From: Membranipora membranacea
Taxonomy: Eukaryota; Bryozoa; Gymnolaemata; Cheilostomatida; Membraniporidae
Direction: 5' to 3'
DNA length: 64,000 nt
Assembly: GCA_914767715.1 (NCBI GenBank)
Contig: OU612075.1
Span: 4,898,001-4,962,000 of the forward strand
In this document: positions 1 to 14,213 of the stretch, one piece after another
Layout: each line of letters opens with the position of its first letter
Position numbering within the stretch: position 1 is the first letter of the stretch
Made by a program: the position numbers and the translations under genes
The notes under the pieces: model-generated
Databases searched by the model: none
What the model was told of the DNA's origin: nothing
The model's input: only the letters and a program-made list of their open reading frames with translations

Positions 1-1694
1 CTCACCCATCATACCTTTCTTATTTTATTTAGTGGTTCAAGAGGAGCCAGTGATGATCACAAATAGCATCGACAGTAATTATATTAGGGTGGAAACATAG
101 TAAATAGTAAAAATATTTTAATACTAATTTTAGTTTATTCAGATTGTTTTTTATTTAAATTAATTAAATAAAATTCAATATTAATTATTAATTTAAATAA
201 GAAATGTAATATTTAAAATATTTTAATTCAATTTAATATAGTTTCAATATTGACTATAATTTATGAGTGTGGGTAAGCGATATTGGAAATCCAACCTGAT
301 AATTAAAAGGAAAATCTGTTATAAGCCAGCTGCTGATAAATCATCAGAGAAATGAGGGGGAAAATACTTTTCGGAGAATGAATTCTTTGATCACTGCTAA
401 TCAGACAAAATAGTCAAGCCGCTTTATGTTTATTTGTTTAAAGAGGTTTTCTAGAAAGTTTACAGATAACAGAGTAGTTAAAAAGTAACTTGTTGACCTC
501 TACACACAGTTAAATACACCAAAAAAAGGGTTATACATAAATAAATGACGATGTTCTAGAAATGGGAAAGTAAGTAAGTTATATTTGGCTTTATAGAAAT
601 AGAAAATGATATATATATATATAAAATTATTGTTCTTGTGACAATTATTATAAAAAGTATTAGTTAAAAGATAGTAGGCTGTCAGCCGTTTTGCATTTCA
701 GTTTGAAATTGTGCAGCAGATTTAAGAGCTGTTTTGCCAAAATGTGTCCTAAAAGAGGGTTTTATTACTGAACATTTACTTCTAAGGGAGCGTTGGTGTT
801 TATTGGAATTTTACACCAGGCGAAGAATATGCTTTGATGCTTTATTTTTGAATAATTTTTTATGTGTAAATTTGTGAAATAGGTAATGTCTTCTACTTTT
901 TAGGGTGGGTAAGTTTAAGAGTGATCTACCAGTTGTGCTTTATGCTACTATGTAGGTCACAGTCTCATCCCATTGCCATGATCAATCGCACAAAGTAAAA
1001 AACTTTTCACCTTGAAAAAATATGAGCACCAACCATCCATGATATCGTTCATGGAAGATTAAAACAATTGTGTCACCCACTCATGAATATAAAAAAAACG
1101 ATTTGACTTGGGAACAAATCAAGAAGTATGTCATCAGGTTAAAATGCACTCTATAGACTTGTAAACAACAAATGAAAAATGAAAACAAGATTTTTTAAAA
1201 AATGAAGGAAACACTTCTTTGCAGCTGCAAAATAATAAACTTTTCCGCACTATTGTTGTTTTTCTTCACGAGGGCAAACAAATTCAACAGAAAGGAAGGT
1301 GGCGAATGACTCAGAAGTCACGGAACGAAGAGAAACATACATTCTTTGGGATGAAGGACTCTCACTTTTGTCATCACATATCCATCATAGTACTCGTTAC
1401 AGCCAGGGACATTTCAACTCCTTTTCTGTTATTGTGTTATACTTATTAAGTCAAGTTGCACTGAAACCAACCTTTGTGGAAAATCGAGGTTCACCCCTGG
1501 TCAATTGAGATGTGAAGCATGAAACTGACTAGGCAAGGCTTATCACCAATAACGTTCAGCTTGGATGGGAAAGATATGGTGGTGGTGGTGATGGAGTCTC
1601 CAAGTCTCAATGCCCTCCATAAGCTGTTCATTTGGTGTATAACGATCTCAGACTAACAGATTGAACCCTAGACTGGGAATCAGTCCAACAACTT

Positions 1695-1750
1695 GGAGTT
1701 ATCTACTCAGGTTTGATGTGTCACTAAACCAAATCTGAGCAGATAACTCC
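1695..1750. repeat. Imperfect hairpin (foldback)
   Basis: The arms begin GGAGTTATCTACTCAG and end with the near-complement CTGAGCAGATAACTCC around a central loop of about 20 bases. This is probably a small MITE remnant. No second copy was found in the window. Confidence 0.6.
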
Positions 1751-3629
1751 AGCCAATAACAAATCAAAACTCATCAGCCAATCAAAACAAAACCGAAACA
1801 CAAGCACATGGGTCCATTTATTCAGATACAATAGTAGTAGATAACACCACAGATGCAATATCCAAGATCACCAATAGCACAGAAAAGGCCTCATTTTTGG
1901 CCTGAATCCCAGAATAACTAAAAGATAGAACTCACATTATGAACAAACACAGTTTGCTGGATGCAAACAGACAGAAAATTTGTTATACTATAGATTATGA
2001 TATAGTTTTTTTTAGCTTTTGAATTTTTCACCCTAAAACAACAACAATTAAAATAAACAATTTGATTACCCGCGACTGGGCTCTAACTTATCTTTACACA
2101 GACAGACAGAGAGACAGACAATGTATAACCTTTCACTTTATATCACTTTTAGATGAGACATTATTGTTACATTTGAAAAAATGTATGGTGCCAATGTTCA
2201 TAGATGAAATACCTACGTATATAATGGCCAATTCGATCTATGCTAACTTCCTCGGAATGTCAAATAGGCCTACCTCAAAGTTCCAACGATCAGTCACTTG
2301 ACTTTTGTCTATATATGTCACAACAGTTTACAACTCTTTTCTTCATGGTGAAGAGCGAGCTCAGAATTTTGTTCTGCCTTGCACATACCTTACTTGCGTT
2401 TCCAACTTGTCTTTTAGTAGAGATAATCAAGCACAGAATGTTACCCGTATTGAAGAATTTACATCGAGCCAATATAACATGATGTTTATGACGTTCTGCT
2501 GGCATTGTTAGACTTTACTTCATTCATGTTTTATTGCGTTAGCTTTTATGCCATTAAAGTTATCATCACTTGTTCGCTTACGTATAAAAATAAAGGAATT
2601 GACATGAAAAATTTAAGAGGATTCTGTCAAATCACAGTGCCATTGAGAATGATAGCAGGTCTCGCTCAGATTAATGTATTGACAAGGAGTTGTGTCCTCT
2701 CTAACACTGAGCGTACAACTCTAATATGCATGATTGTTTCAAGTCACTGAATTAGATTCTTCTCTTAGAATGGAAATAGTATCATAGCGTTATACGTTTA
2801 GGACACTAAACACAGGGACCCATCTGACTGTTATCTGATTGGCTGTCCCTAGTAGCATGAATAATTAGCCTGAGAAATTGTCTTGTTTACAAAACTGCAA
2901 ACAGTAATTATACCCCTACAGTGTCGATGATTAGGGCATTTCTAGATTGCTACTAGGGACTGGCTATTTTTGCAAGCCCTTTGTTTTGCAAAAGAAAGCT
3001 AACGATGCTATTCCAGATATGGAATTCAATGTTTCAAGTGTATTTGATGCAGCGAGTTAGGAACACAATGAGAACACAATGAGAACAAGTATAGTATTTT
3101 TTAATCGTTTATTGACAAGCAATCTTCATCATTAAAATGATATTCTTCCAAGACAAAACAACAATTAAGGGCTTAATTCGTTAAGGACTACAAATTCTGT
3201 AAGAGAGATTTTGTGGAATTTTCTTATCAAACTCAAAATGAGTGTTTGTTTGCTTTTAAGCGATGACATAAGAATAAAATATCTGTGCTGTGTGGAATTT
3301 ACTTTCTTGGTTGAATGACTACTGCGTATCAGCCCACTTCAGCTTTCTGCATTTTACAAAATAAAACCACTCTAGAGGAGTAGATGTTAGCCTGAGTTTA
3401 GTTAAGCTTGTCTAAGGTTGTCTAAGGTTGGTAAGCTAGCATCAAATTTTAGCCACCTGTGGTGAGAGACTTTATAAAGAAAAGAGGCTGAGAAATTGTT
3501 AGCTTTTTCAAGCATGAGCAAAATGAGAAACTTTCCTCTTGGGAAAACTTTTATTATCTTGAGCAGTGTGGCGAAAAAGCGCTGAGACCGATGTAGGCGT
3601 CAGCTGTCATACTATTTCCTCGCTAACTA

Positions 3630-3772
3630 TCCGGAGTTACTCTCCTTCCACTGGTCACACCGCAGGCAACTTGCATTAGGGGCAATTGGCGTGACCGATG
3701 GAGAATGGGGGGGGGGGGTGACTCTGAATGCAGGTAAATGGATCAAACTTGATCTAGTTTCAATCTAGTTCC
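3630..3772. repeat. Degenerate foldback element, family M1
   Basis: It shares the pieces 'CCACTGGTCAC', 'CCGCAGG', 'CTGAATGCAGG' and 'TGGATCAAACTTGATCTAG' with better copies at 22537, 30083 and 31393. The left arm is decayed and a G homopolymer sits in the middle. Confidence 0.6.
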
Positions 3773-5987
3773 ACACATGTAGCAATCAGATTTACGTCTC
3801 TTCTGCGCAAAGTCAATCGGGCAATAGCTAAGCAATTACACAAAAACAATGGCTCATAGAGAGTAATTATATTTAATACATTATCATTAATTTGATAATT
3901 GACCCTCTTGAATTGCTGTGTAGTGAGTAGATTCAGTAATGATATACTGTGTGTCAAAGGTGACAACACTGGAATTAGCCTGAGCCCCGCAGACTCTTGA
4001 CCCCTATCCAGCGCCCCCCATACCCGGTCTGGACTTTATGTAACATTTAAATATGGGGAGGGGAGAGTTTTGGTAGCTCCAAACTTTTAAGGATGCAATT
4101 TATGACTTGTTGAGATGAATCATTTTGCTCAGATGCACAAACCTGATGAATCCAAGTCATATCAATTCTGATTGAGTGTTGAGTCACATTGTAACTTTAA
4201 AGATTGTGAATGTGATGATTTACTGCTTATGGCCGAGAGGGGATGGGGAGAAGTCAAAATGTTTACGTTGAATTGCTGTGTGACCCCCTCACCTTATGTG
4301 CCAGTGTGCCTCTATTTGGTCGTTTTCATTGGTTGGTTTTGACCCTATTTGTCACATAATCATTTATTTAAGTGACAGTTTTTTAAATATTTGAAATAAT
4401 GAAAAGTGAGACTTGTGTTTTAATTACCTTATATCAACAACGGGTCACAATGAGTCAATCTTGCCGACACACAGGAATTTGCTCCATACATTTTTGTTGT
4501 GTAGATTGTCCGCTGCAGGGTATTACTCGGCATTGAGAAAAAATCATCCCCTCCTCCACACCAATGAACCCCCTCTTCTTTGTCCACACCCACCTTCTCA
4601 CTCCCAGAGAGCATTTGCAAGTAAAATTTTGTGGCATTCCTGCATTGAACACTCTTTTTCCCTTATCAAACACAAAATCAGTGTATGAGTGTTTGATAAT
4701 GGAATGCGACATAATCATTGCATCCGATGCAACTAAAAACGACAGAGATAGTATCATTTTGACTCCAACTGCGCTCTGAACAAGCAGATAATACAGCGCT
4801 ACGTACATTGATAAGTAAAGGCATATTATTATTTCTATATGGTTATTTATATTTTCAATGGTGTTGTCACGCCATAGATTAATTCCTCTAAATGAATACT
4901 ATTCCAAACAGTACTATACTGGTGTGCGATGCGGACGACACTACCCATCCCATGTGGGATAAACACAGAGGGGAACAGGCAAAGAATTTTGAGTCAAATT
5001 ATTGCTATCAATTAGCACAATATCTTTGCTCTTTTGGCTCAAATTACCTCTATAACCTTTCACATTAATCATTTGCTCATGGAACGAGGTATTGTGCATC
5101 TCAGCAAGTAAAAATTAGACAACAAGTTTGTCAAATATAAGACTGAAGGAACGCCCAGGTCCACTGAATTCTCTGTCATGAACGGTAACGTTACAAGAAA
5201 GAATGAGAGAGCCTTAAGCTCCTGTTTTTATAAGCCATATTTGGTGTCTTTGCATGACATGAGTCATTCAGATTCTGATGTATACTTTGTAAATAATCAC
5301 AAGACATGCTATTAGTCACCAACTTCTTACTTTGACGTCATGTCACAACCAATGATAACACTTCTTGATACATTATGACTATGATTAGGAACACAGGCTA
5401 TTGAATTTATTGGTGCGCCTATTCATTCATAAATCATAATAATATCTACTAGTCATTGTACATTGTGATTCATTCTATCAAAAAGCATGCGTGCAGATTT
5501 CAGATGAAAGCTTAGCAGGTTTATATAAAAGTTATGTGGTCTACAGCTGCCAATGTCATACTGGATTTGCATGTTCAATAGCTAAGACATCTTTGCAGCA
5601 CATAAAAGTGAGTATATGTCAATAGCAGCAAAATCTTTCAGAGGCTTAGTAGGTAAGCTTGTAGCACTTTACTGTGCTGTCAATGCTAGCGCAAGTATGA
5701 CAAACTTGCTCAAAGCTAGCGTAATGAGTGACCTGTTTTCCGTGATCAATACTCGACCTTTCCCAGACGGGAGAGCAATGTTATTGCTCAAGCCCATATA
5801 AATGTTGTTCAACATACAACATCTAGGTGATGATTCCTACACTTATCATGTCGGGTTCAACAGAGTGGTCAAACAAAGGGCATCTTAAATGGCCAGTACT
5901 GATTCCCATTTCTTTTTTTAGAATATAGCGACAGCACAATCATCAACTACATAAAAACTGTTAGCAAAGGATACTTTACTACACAAG

Positions 5988-8900
5988 ATGCATTTAGCAA
6001 TCACCAAATCTCTCTGCGCCCTGCTGCTAGTTGTGTTCGGTAAGTTTGCATTGCATTGTCAGCCTGAAGCTTTTCTATGATATGATGTGCGAGTATTCAA
6101 AACCGTAACTAGAATGAATTCCTCGAGATTGACATTGCGCTAGGCAACGAATCCCAATTTCTTTCCCAAGTATTTTGACAAGACTTTATGACATGCGAAT
6201 AGTTTCAACCCGCCATATCACTGTCACATCAGAAGGGCAAAAAAATAAGCGGATATGTTTAATCTGATCAACCTTTGAGCTATTAGACCTATGCAATCCC
6301 TGTCATCTTATGAAAAAAAACAAATTTATCTATAGGTGTCAAATCAAAACATTGTTGTTTGTTAAGATCTGAAGTTATTCATGATGATCCCCGGTTACCG
6401 CTTGGTGCAGATTTGAGTCATATGTGATTTATGCATTTATTCACCACATTATTCACATCATTGTTTTGTATCGCTAGTGATGTAGTTGAAATCTACTACT
6501 TGCGACACAATAATCTGGTACTATATGAACATTTTTTGGACTAAATGCTAGCAAGACAATAAAGGCAATAAATAAATCAGCATAACCAGCTTCACTCCAA
6601 AGTAGAACTGGATCTCAAAGTAACAGTAGATTATTGGGATCAGCTTGATACGGCCTCATTCCTGTTTCGATAAGGTCAAGCCCTCAACTTTGAAAGTAGA
6701 TCATATCGAATCTAAGTTACGATGATTGCAAAGCAAACATCAGCTGATTGCGTTTTAGATATTATAGGTCTAATGACAAGGTGCCTTTGTTTACAAAGCA
6801 GAGATAATCCCTTAGCTTTCTGAGATCATGAGTCAAGATACAAATTCACATCGCTACCACTTCTTGCTACCACAATTTTAGTAAACTGTCATACTATTGA
6901 TGTTACAGCTGCAGACATTTGTGAAGCAGCCAAAATCTTCTTCATTTTTCTAGTATGGATATACCATACACTTCTATATACTTTGTCTGCGGGCTAAGCA
7001 TATTGACAAAGAAACTAGATAACCAATGCCAAATTTATTGCTCCATTAACTGGTCACCATATAGCTATAAGATTGAAAGAGATGCAATTTACGAATACCT
7101 ATAGGAGTGTCTAGTCAAATGTGATAATAGTGACTAGTAGAGTAGAGGATTTTACTACTAGCCACTACCCAGCTGTTTAGTCAATTTTATTAAGCAGCTG
7201 CAAATGATGATTGATTCAACCCTAAGCAGTAAAAAATCAGTTCAATGCCCAGCAGTGAAGAGCGATTAACGGTTAATGCACAATCACACTTTCTGCTTAT
7301 TCATTTAGACTGGGGCGATAATATAAATTGAATTCATTATCTCCGGTGTACTTATCTTTATCGTATGAAGGGGAGAATTTATAATGATTCAACCTCACTT
7401 TTAGAGTTCCAACCACTTCCTAAAATACAAAGCAACACAAACATCCGTAGAACAAGGGTAGAACCTAGCCTTGTTCACGTGACCGCATGAACAAGGCTAG
7501 GTATAACCACCAAGAGACAAAACACATTATTTGAAATTTATATGCGAATTTTCAACTGATGCAGCTCAGACTCCTTTTTTTTTTTATTTTCCCACCTACT
7601 TGCCATACATTCGATGCTTTCAACCTATTACAGGATGGGTACTAGAATTACGCGATAAACAACCTTCAACTGCTTTTTTGTAGTGACTGGCCAGGACTGC
7701 CCAGCCTCGATCAGCCTTGAAGATTTCCGTAGCTACACATCACAGTTTGCCGAATGTGTTAATAGTGACAGCTTGAATGTCTTCCAGTCTGATGTACCAA
7801 TCATCGTACAGTTGTACGACCTTGATGACAATGTCGTACCCGCTAACGTCCAATATGGGGATATAACAAGCTACTGCAGGTTTGTAAACTAAATGTGTCC
7901 TAAGACTCGATGATGTGTTAAGTGATGGAACTGCTCTGATGTATTGGCCAGCTTTAAAGCTACATGACCTGTCCCACAATGCCATTGTTGGATGAATTTG
8001 GTACCTTGCAGGCGAAATAGAGTATTTGAACATGTGAAAGTAAAGGTTGTAAAGTTAAAGGGATAAGGGCTCTCCCGACCTCAAAAGTAAATTGCAAGAA
8101 GATTCAGGAAATTTACTTTTGATTGAAATCCATCACAAAAAAAGGATAGAATGCTAGTAGCTGGTTTGAGATTAAGTTAATTATTATCTGTATATGATAG
8201 TAAAACCATCCAATCAGCCCTCACTGCCATAAGCTTGATTAATGATCAAAGAATGTCTGGGAACTCAGACTAAGACTCTGTGTGAGAACTAAGTCTAACA
8301 CTCTGTATTAAAGGAACTCAGACTTAGTCAGAGAGCCCGTCTGACCGCCCCCCCCCCTTTCCGGCCAGAAATCAGGCTCATGCTCTTCTACCTCATAGTT
8401 CTGATCTATTTCTCTTACAGCTCAGTGTCAGCCTGTAAATCTGCTGTAACCTCCTGTGAATCATCGCTCAGTAACTTTATCACTGAGGCTGGTATGGCTC
8501 TGTGTGCCAACGGAGAGGCAATTACTAAAGGTGAGAAGCATGAGAGGCAGTCTGAGCCCCTCAGACTCTTGCCCCCTCGGCCGGGCACAGAGGCAAGAGA
8601 GAGGATTGGCAAGCCTTTTGCTTGCTTGTAGGATAGGCAAAAAGCTGTGTTTTCGATTGTGCCATGATGTCCCCCAAAATAGTAATATTTCAGTGACACT
8701 CATTTAATGTTGGGGTCATTGGATGTATATATTTTTGTGAGGATTGTGTTCACAAATCTTGCCCAACAGTCAGCAGAAATTTGAGATTATCCGAATGTCA
8801 AATTTGAATTCATAAAAGTTTAAACAATCTAATCAAATAAATATCACAGCTTCAGACAAATAAACCCACAAATCTAATAGATGCTAAACCAACACATGAG

Positions 8901-11900
8901 TCAGGGGTGCACTGTGTCATTTTGTTACCCCCAGACTTCTGGCAATTAGGTACCTGTGAAATTTGTGTTGTTCAGTGACTGTTATAAAGCCCAAATATTT
9001 TTTTATATAGTTTTAAAACGTTTTAAAGTCAGACGAATGAGTTGTATGAATGATCGTGATAAATATGACCTTTCTTCACTGGCGCAAATCCATACAAAAG
9101 CGCAATAGGAGAGGTCCAATTAAAAACATAATTGAATAATTAGTGAGCTCATTTTTTTCACTGTGATTGTGCTTTACAATTGAGTCCGCCAAGCCCAGAA
9201 CAACCAAAAGAAAAATGTTGTGAATTAATTAGTCACTAATAGCATACTACAGTATACTATTGTAGCTTTCATTGTTGGTTTTCTTTATTGTTTTCCTTAT
9301 ATAATGTTTCTTCATTGTAAAATGTTTCTATTATATTATAATAATGTTGTTTTGTAGCAATAATGGAAGCAGTTGATGTACTCAAGGATGACAGTTGTAT
9401 TGAAGATGATAGCCTCAGCTCTGCAGTTAACTCGGAGGGATGCTTCCTTGGTAGCGGTGATAGATACATGCCCGACTCGTCGCCATATCTGGAATATGTC
9501 ACCAGGGCCAACAAGTAAGTCAGTGTAGCGAGACAAGATCTAACTCTTATAATTGGTAGACATTCAAAACCTGCCAGCCAACCAGTGAATGACATGCTTA
9601 AACATTCATAAAAGGCCGACTGAGTTTTCTCTGCAAATGCTTAGTTCCTCAAACCAGAATTAAGTGGTTGCATAACCTGATTAAGTCTCGGATTACCAAA
9701 GGCAGGATTGAATTTCCGGCCAACAATTGCACATTTTATTTTTGCTAAATACTCAAGATGCAACAAGACCAGGTCTCAGGTTTCAATTAGCTTCATTTCT
9801 GCATTGGGCAGGATCTCTGGCTATGTGTTGATCATGGTTTGTCCGGCTATTTAGGCCACGCAATCCAAAATGTTTGACGTGATACAAATAAATAGCACAT
9901 TCCTGCTGTTACATGTAACCTAATCTTTAACCCCAATTCATCCCATCAACTTAAATTTATATCACAATCACTATGTCCGATTATATTTGCCCTCAAGACT
10001 AAACCACTCACAAAGAGATCTTTATATTTGATAATTGAATAAGCACCTCGCCAAAGATCCGACATCTATATCTTCACATCACGACATGCAGTGATGACAA
10101 CAATTTGCGTACACGTGATCGTGAATACAAATTTATCTGCAAGACCTCGATAAGACTTATTTAATATAATGATTATTATCCATCCCAAAGTCATCAATGA
10201 TGTGTATGTATGTGATGTTATGAACAAACATGTAATCATAGGATTTTGATTTAATTGATGTTTTGGAAATTTATACCTCAATGATCTTCCCTTACCAATC
10301 CATGAGGCTGTCATCATCGTATTAAACAACCATCACCACACTAGCTTGCGTAGTGCGATGGAAACACCGTCTCATTTCCATGACATCATCTTAAGAACAT
10401 TGCATTGTGGGTAATTGTAATTTGTCTCCCTTTCTTACAGAATTAAGTCAGCAGAGCACAGATGTTTATCTCGTTACTTTGTCAAACAGAAAGTATGCGC
10501 CGCTGATGCTGCCAGGGCTCTTGGAGTTATCACCGCTGCCAGCGAGCCTCTAGAGGGAATCAGTACCACATACGACGATTATACTAACTACGCTACAAGG
10601 GTAGGTGTTCTATAGCATTTTAAACCACTCGATTTTTATTCCCATCTAAAATGTGTTATTTACAATTTGATTAAGTGATGGGTCTGATGGTTAGGCTGGT
10701 ATAGTCTACCAGTTGGTCAGATCTGGATGTGGAGAAAATTGTGAGTTGGCTCAACTTTCCTACCTTAAAAAAGGCAAACAGTCAATTGCTATAAGAATAA
10801 TGTTTCAGCAAAATATCACCCAGACCTTTAAATATTTCATTTTGTTTTTATTGTAATTTTAATAATTATTATTATATTATTTCGTTTTCAGACCTACTCT
10901 CAAGACCAGACCACTGTGTCAGTGAGAGGAATGGCTCATCTTTACAAAGACTCAAAAAGACAGTCAACTTGTGAAAACTTGTCTGGATCATTCAGACTAC
11001 TTTGGAACACCTACGTACAGATCGACGGAACCATGAGCCGACTTATCCCAACCACAGAGAACATGCTTCTAACACAGGTAAGTCATGTCCCTAAGGATCT
11101 GCTACACACTCTGTTTGTCATATCCCCCAAGACCTTGCTACACACACTATAAGTCATATTCCTTAAGACCTGGCTACACATGCCGTAAGTTACATCCTTG
11201 AGTTGAACCTTCTTATTTCGGATATATCAACTACCAAATTATTGGCGTTAGAAAATTTTTTTTAGCTTGCTGTATAGTTTGTTTCGGTATAATAATTTAT
11301 CCATTGGGATTTGCAGTCAAGTAAAGACAAGTCATCTCTTACTATCATTGAATTATAACCTACCAAATCCCAAAGGCCTCATTTATGCCAAGTAATAACG
11401 GACTGAGTGATTTGTTTTCCTTACAGCTTGTGATTAATTTCGCTGATGATGCCGGACATATCATAGACACATATCTAACTACTGTATCATCCCCCAAGCT
11501 GGACACTCAGACCTCACAGGGACAAGCTGGTCAGAGCTCTGCCGTCAAAGTACAAGTCATCAACGAGAACCTCATCGTACTGACTCATGCTGCAAGTGAG
11601 TCTGATTCATTCTCAGTCATTCAGGTTGCTCAGGCAAGAAATGAGACGGGAGGGGGAGAGCTAAATGCTGTTCTTAAATTAGCTAAATAGTTGAAAAAAA
11701 AAACCCATTTCGGCCCGGGTAGCATATATGCTGGGTACTTTATAAATTCTGCTCAATAGTTAGCAGAAAAAAGCAATGATATTTCTGCCAGGTACATACA
11801 TGCTAGGCGCGTATAAATGGAAATGACATCCCTTTTGAGACTGAGGTATTATGTAAGAAGTATGTAAGAAGACAATGTTATTGACATGGGGATTCTTTTA

Positions 11901-14213
11901 ATATGTCAATCAAAAACTTTAAATTGTGGTGTAAATAACACATTGTGGTTCAGTGCACTGACCTCACTCAGAAATTACCCAGGTTGATTGGTCTAACTGA
12001 ATTTTATTGTGTTGCGCTCGGGCCAATTTTCTCGAGCTAGTTATGATACCCACTTCATAAAGCAATTCAAGGGTCACATGAAAAAGTGAGGTTTTCACAC
12101 CAAAGTTAATTCCTTATTTGGGCGCAAGGCCCAGTGTGGGTATATCAGTGAATCCACAACACTACCACAATCACAGATGACAAAGGCATTAGTCATAGAT
12201 ATAATCAAATCATAATTATAAGTGCTACCTTAGCCTTTATTACTAATAGCTATGATCGTGAATCACTGCACATGACTTGACTTCACTTGACTTGACTTGA
12301 CTACAGTTGACACAGCAAATTTAGTGAGCTGTCCAGCTTGCATTTCTTTGCAATGTCAACATCTTGACAAAAGGGACTTTCCATTGTAGAAGGTGACTGT
12401 GATGTTTCTCAGAATAATTGGCTGATTTTGAATAAATGAAATTGTAGTCCTCTTTATACACTCGGGTGCCTTGATATGGCTTGCTCAGTATGACATGACG
12501 TAATGTCACGACGTAAACACTTCTACGAAGCATAATTGCTAACTATTGGTTGTTATTGATGATAGCTATTTCCGCACGCAGGGGTTCAAATCCCAAAAAC
12601 TACAGACTCCATAGTGGCAGATGTGCCCGATCTGCTTGAATATTGATGTAAGATTCGGACTGTATCGGTAGCACAAGCTTGCATCACAGATCGATGTATA
12701 TGATATACCTCCATTTTTCCTTTAGCATTTTGGTTAACCGTTTCTTGTTACTCCCTATCAGATGTTCAGATGAAGATTGCTGTCGCTCGAGTCAGACAAG
12801 GACTGAGTATTCATGTGAGCCTACCCACAGATCTCTATAACCTGGAAACTGTAGGAGTTTTGGTTGATGGATGCGAGGCGTTTGGTGGATCCCCTGTATC
12901 AAGTAAGTACTAAGAGAAGAACTCGGTCTATTAAACCTGTCACTTTTGCATTGAAAGGCATTGATAGCTCGTTTGTTCGGATGAAAGTGTTCTTATGATG
13001 CTAGTCTGCATGCTTGGCATATTTTTTGATACAAATTGAGTCAACCTATAATTTAGAGGCTAATCAAACTGTCTCCCGCATTATTGATGCTTGAACCATT
13101 GATGAGATATTGTTATTTTGATCTACCACTCTGGGGTTTGATGTTGCCATGGAGAAGTCCAAACTATGCAGTAAATCACGAAGCTTTCCTTAATATAGCA
13201 GGTGCTAAAACTTTTCTCACCTTACCATTTTGTCAAGGATGATAAAATTTTGAGTAACGTTCCACATCAAATTGTCATGTGGGTTGAAAACTCTTGTTTT
13301 GGCAAAGTATAACTTCAACCACATCAGCGACAGTTTTTATTTTTGCAACTTTTTATATGATGTAGTTGAAATTTTTGCCGAAATCGAAAAAATGTAATGG
13401 AGAATCATACAACATCCGAATCTCTCTAATTTCACTTATGCACATTTTCTTGTAGATTTATTGGCTGGAGTTTCTGACGATTGTGAGAGGAATTGTTCAT
13501 CCTTAGAAAAGTTCAGCGACGAATGCGCTTTCGACTGCCAACTTACCCTCGAAAATCATGTAAGTAATTAATTAAACAGTTGTCAGCATCATGTGTTTTT
13601 GATGTCAACGTCATTTGATACCAGTGTCAAGAGTATATTTCAATGGCTGTTAGGATTACAAACCAAACAAATGCAAGTGATAAATGTTAGGAAGTTTATA
13701 TAGTAAATAGACAGAGATTTAGTTTTTGTATAGAAATGGAGCAGGCTGAACCTAATGTTTACATATAGAGCAGTTCGATCATAAGATTATACTTCTTCTT
13801 AGCTGTCTTGACAAGCTTTGTTCGGTGGGGGGGGATGCGCTGGTTCTACCCACTGAACAAAGATGGCAGGTTCCCCCCCCCCCCCCGCCTTGTCATGACA
13901 GGTTAGCTACTTCTAGTCTAGTAAATTATCATGCGCACATCAGTAGCCATGCCTGTGTTTTCTCAAAGTTCAAAAATAGAATATTTGGATTACCTTACAT
14001 AAGTCATTATTTATTTGAGATAATGTATTATAATTATTTATAATTTTGATCTAAATAATATAATGATTATTTTAGATCTCTGTGTACACATCTGTCGAGG
14101 ATCAGGAAGAAGCCGTTGAGTGGGATTTCAGCACAGTCAGCGCAGCAACAAGAACCAGCTCAGTTCTGTCAATCTCATTCATTGCTGCCCTTCTCTACCT
14201 CATCAGTTTATAG
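5988..14213 (+). CDS. Secreted, probably GPI-anchored cysteine-containing protein (unknown family)
   Basis: Ten exons join in frame: 5988-6039, 7684-7879, 8421-8530, 9358-9514, 10441-10600, 10892-11077, 11427-11595, 12762-12902, 13456-13559 and 14076-14213. They give 470 residues. Every intron is GT-AG and all phases agree (1,2,1,2,0,0,1,1,0). Exon 1 encodes a signal peptide (MHLAITKSLCALLLVVF), with likely cleavage near VTG/QD at the start of exon 2. The ectodomain has scattered cysteines, including a cluster in exon 9 (C..C..C..C). The last exon ends with a Ser/Thr-rich segment followed by a short hydrophobic tail (SVLSISFIAALLYLISL) and no cytosolic residues, which is typical of a GPI-attachment signal. 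I recognise no domain. The start was chosen because it opens the signal peptide; a 5'-UTR acceptor at 5921 fits a leader exon beginning at 5922. Role unknown; cell-surface location is inferred. Confidence 0.85.
7463..7502. repeat. Short perfect inverted repeat in intron 1
   Basis: ACCTAGCCTTGTTCA is followed after 10 bases by its exact complement. A related sequence (TCTAGCCTTGTAACG ... GAGGCTAGG) occurs near 31966-32030 in a LARS1 intron, so this is probably a tiny foldback element. Confidence 0.65.
13800..13909. repeat. Foldback element, family M2 (intron 9 of the GPI-protein gene)
   Basis: The ends are inverted copies of TAGCTGTCTTGACAAGC / (GC)CTTGTCATGACAGG. G-rich and C-rich runs lie inside the arms. 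Other copies are at 18166-18245, 31749-31822 and, as a half element, 49208-49263. It is flanked by TA, as expected for a Tc1/mariner-type MITE, but the target duplication is not proven. Confidence 0.65.

Larger units (their letters stand above)
1..5921. other. Intergenic region with no supportable gene
   Basis: No open frame here is convincing: all are short, lack splice context and show no protein family I recognise. The stretch is AT-rich. It holds a short (TA)n run near 609-624, an imperfect hairpin at 1695-1750, a degenerate foldback element at about 3630-3772 and a poly-G run near 3707-3718. A TATATAAA box lies near 5522. A pyrimidine tract followed by AG at 5920-5921 could be the acceptor of a 5'-UTR intron of the gene starting at 5988. 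Upstream exons of that gene could lie here, but I see no evidence that fixes them. Confidence 0.6.

Noticed and set aside
4455-4808. 117-codon open frame on the minus strand
   Set aside because: It overlaps imperfect inverted-repeat sequence, has no recognisable domain or splice context, and other frames over the same bases are similarly open.
12560-12610. tRNA-like B box (GGGTTCAAATCCC) in an intron of the GPI-protein gene
   Set aside because: No A box or fold could be found at the proper distance. At best it is a small SINE fragment, too weak to list.
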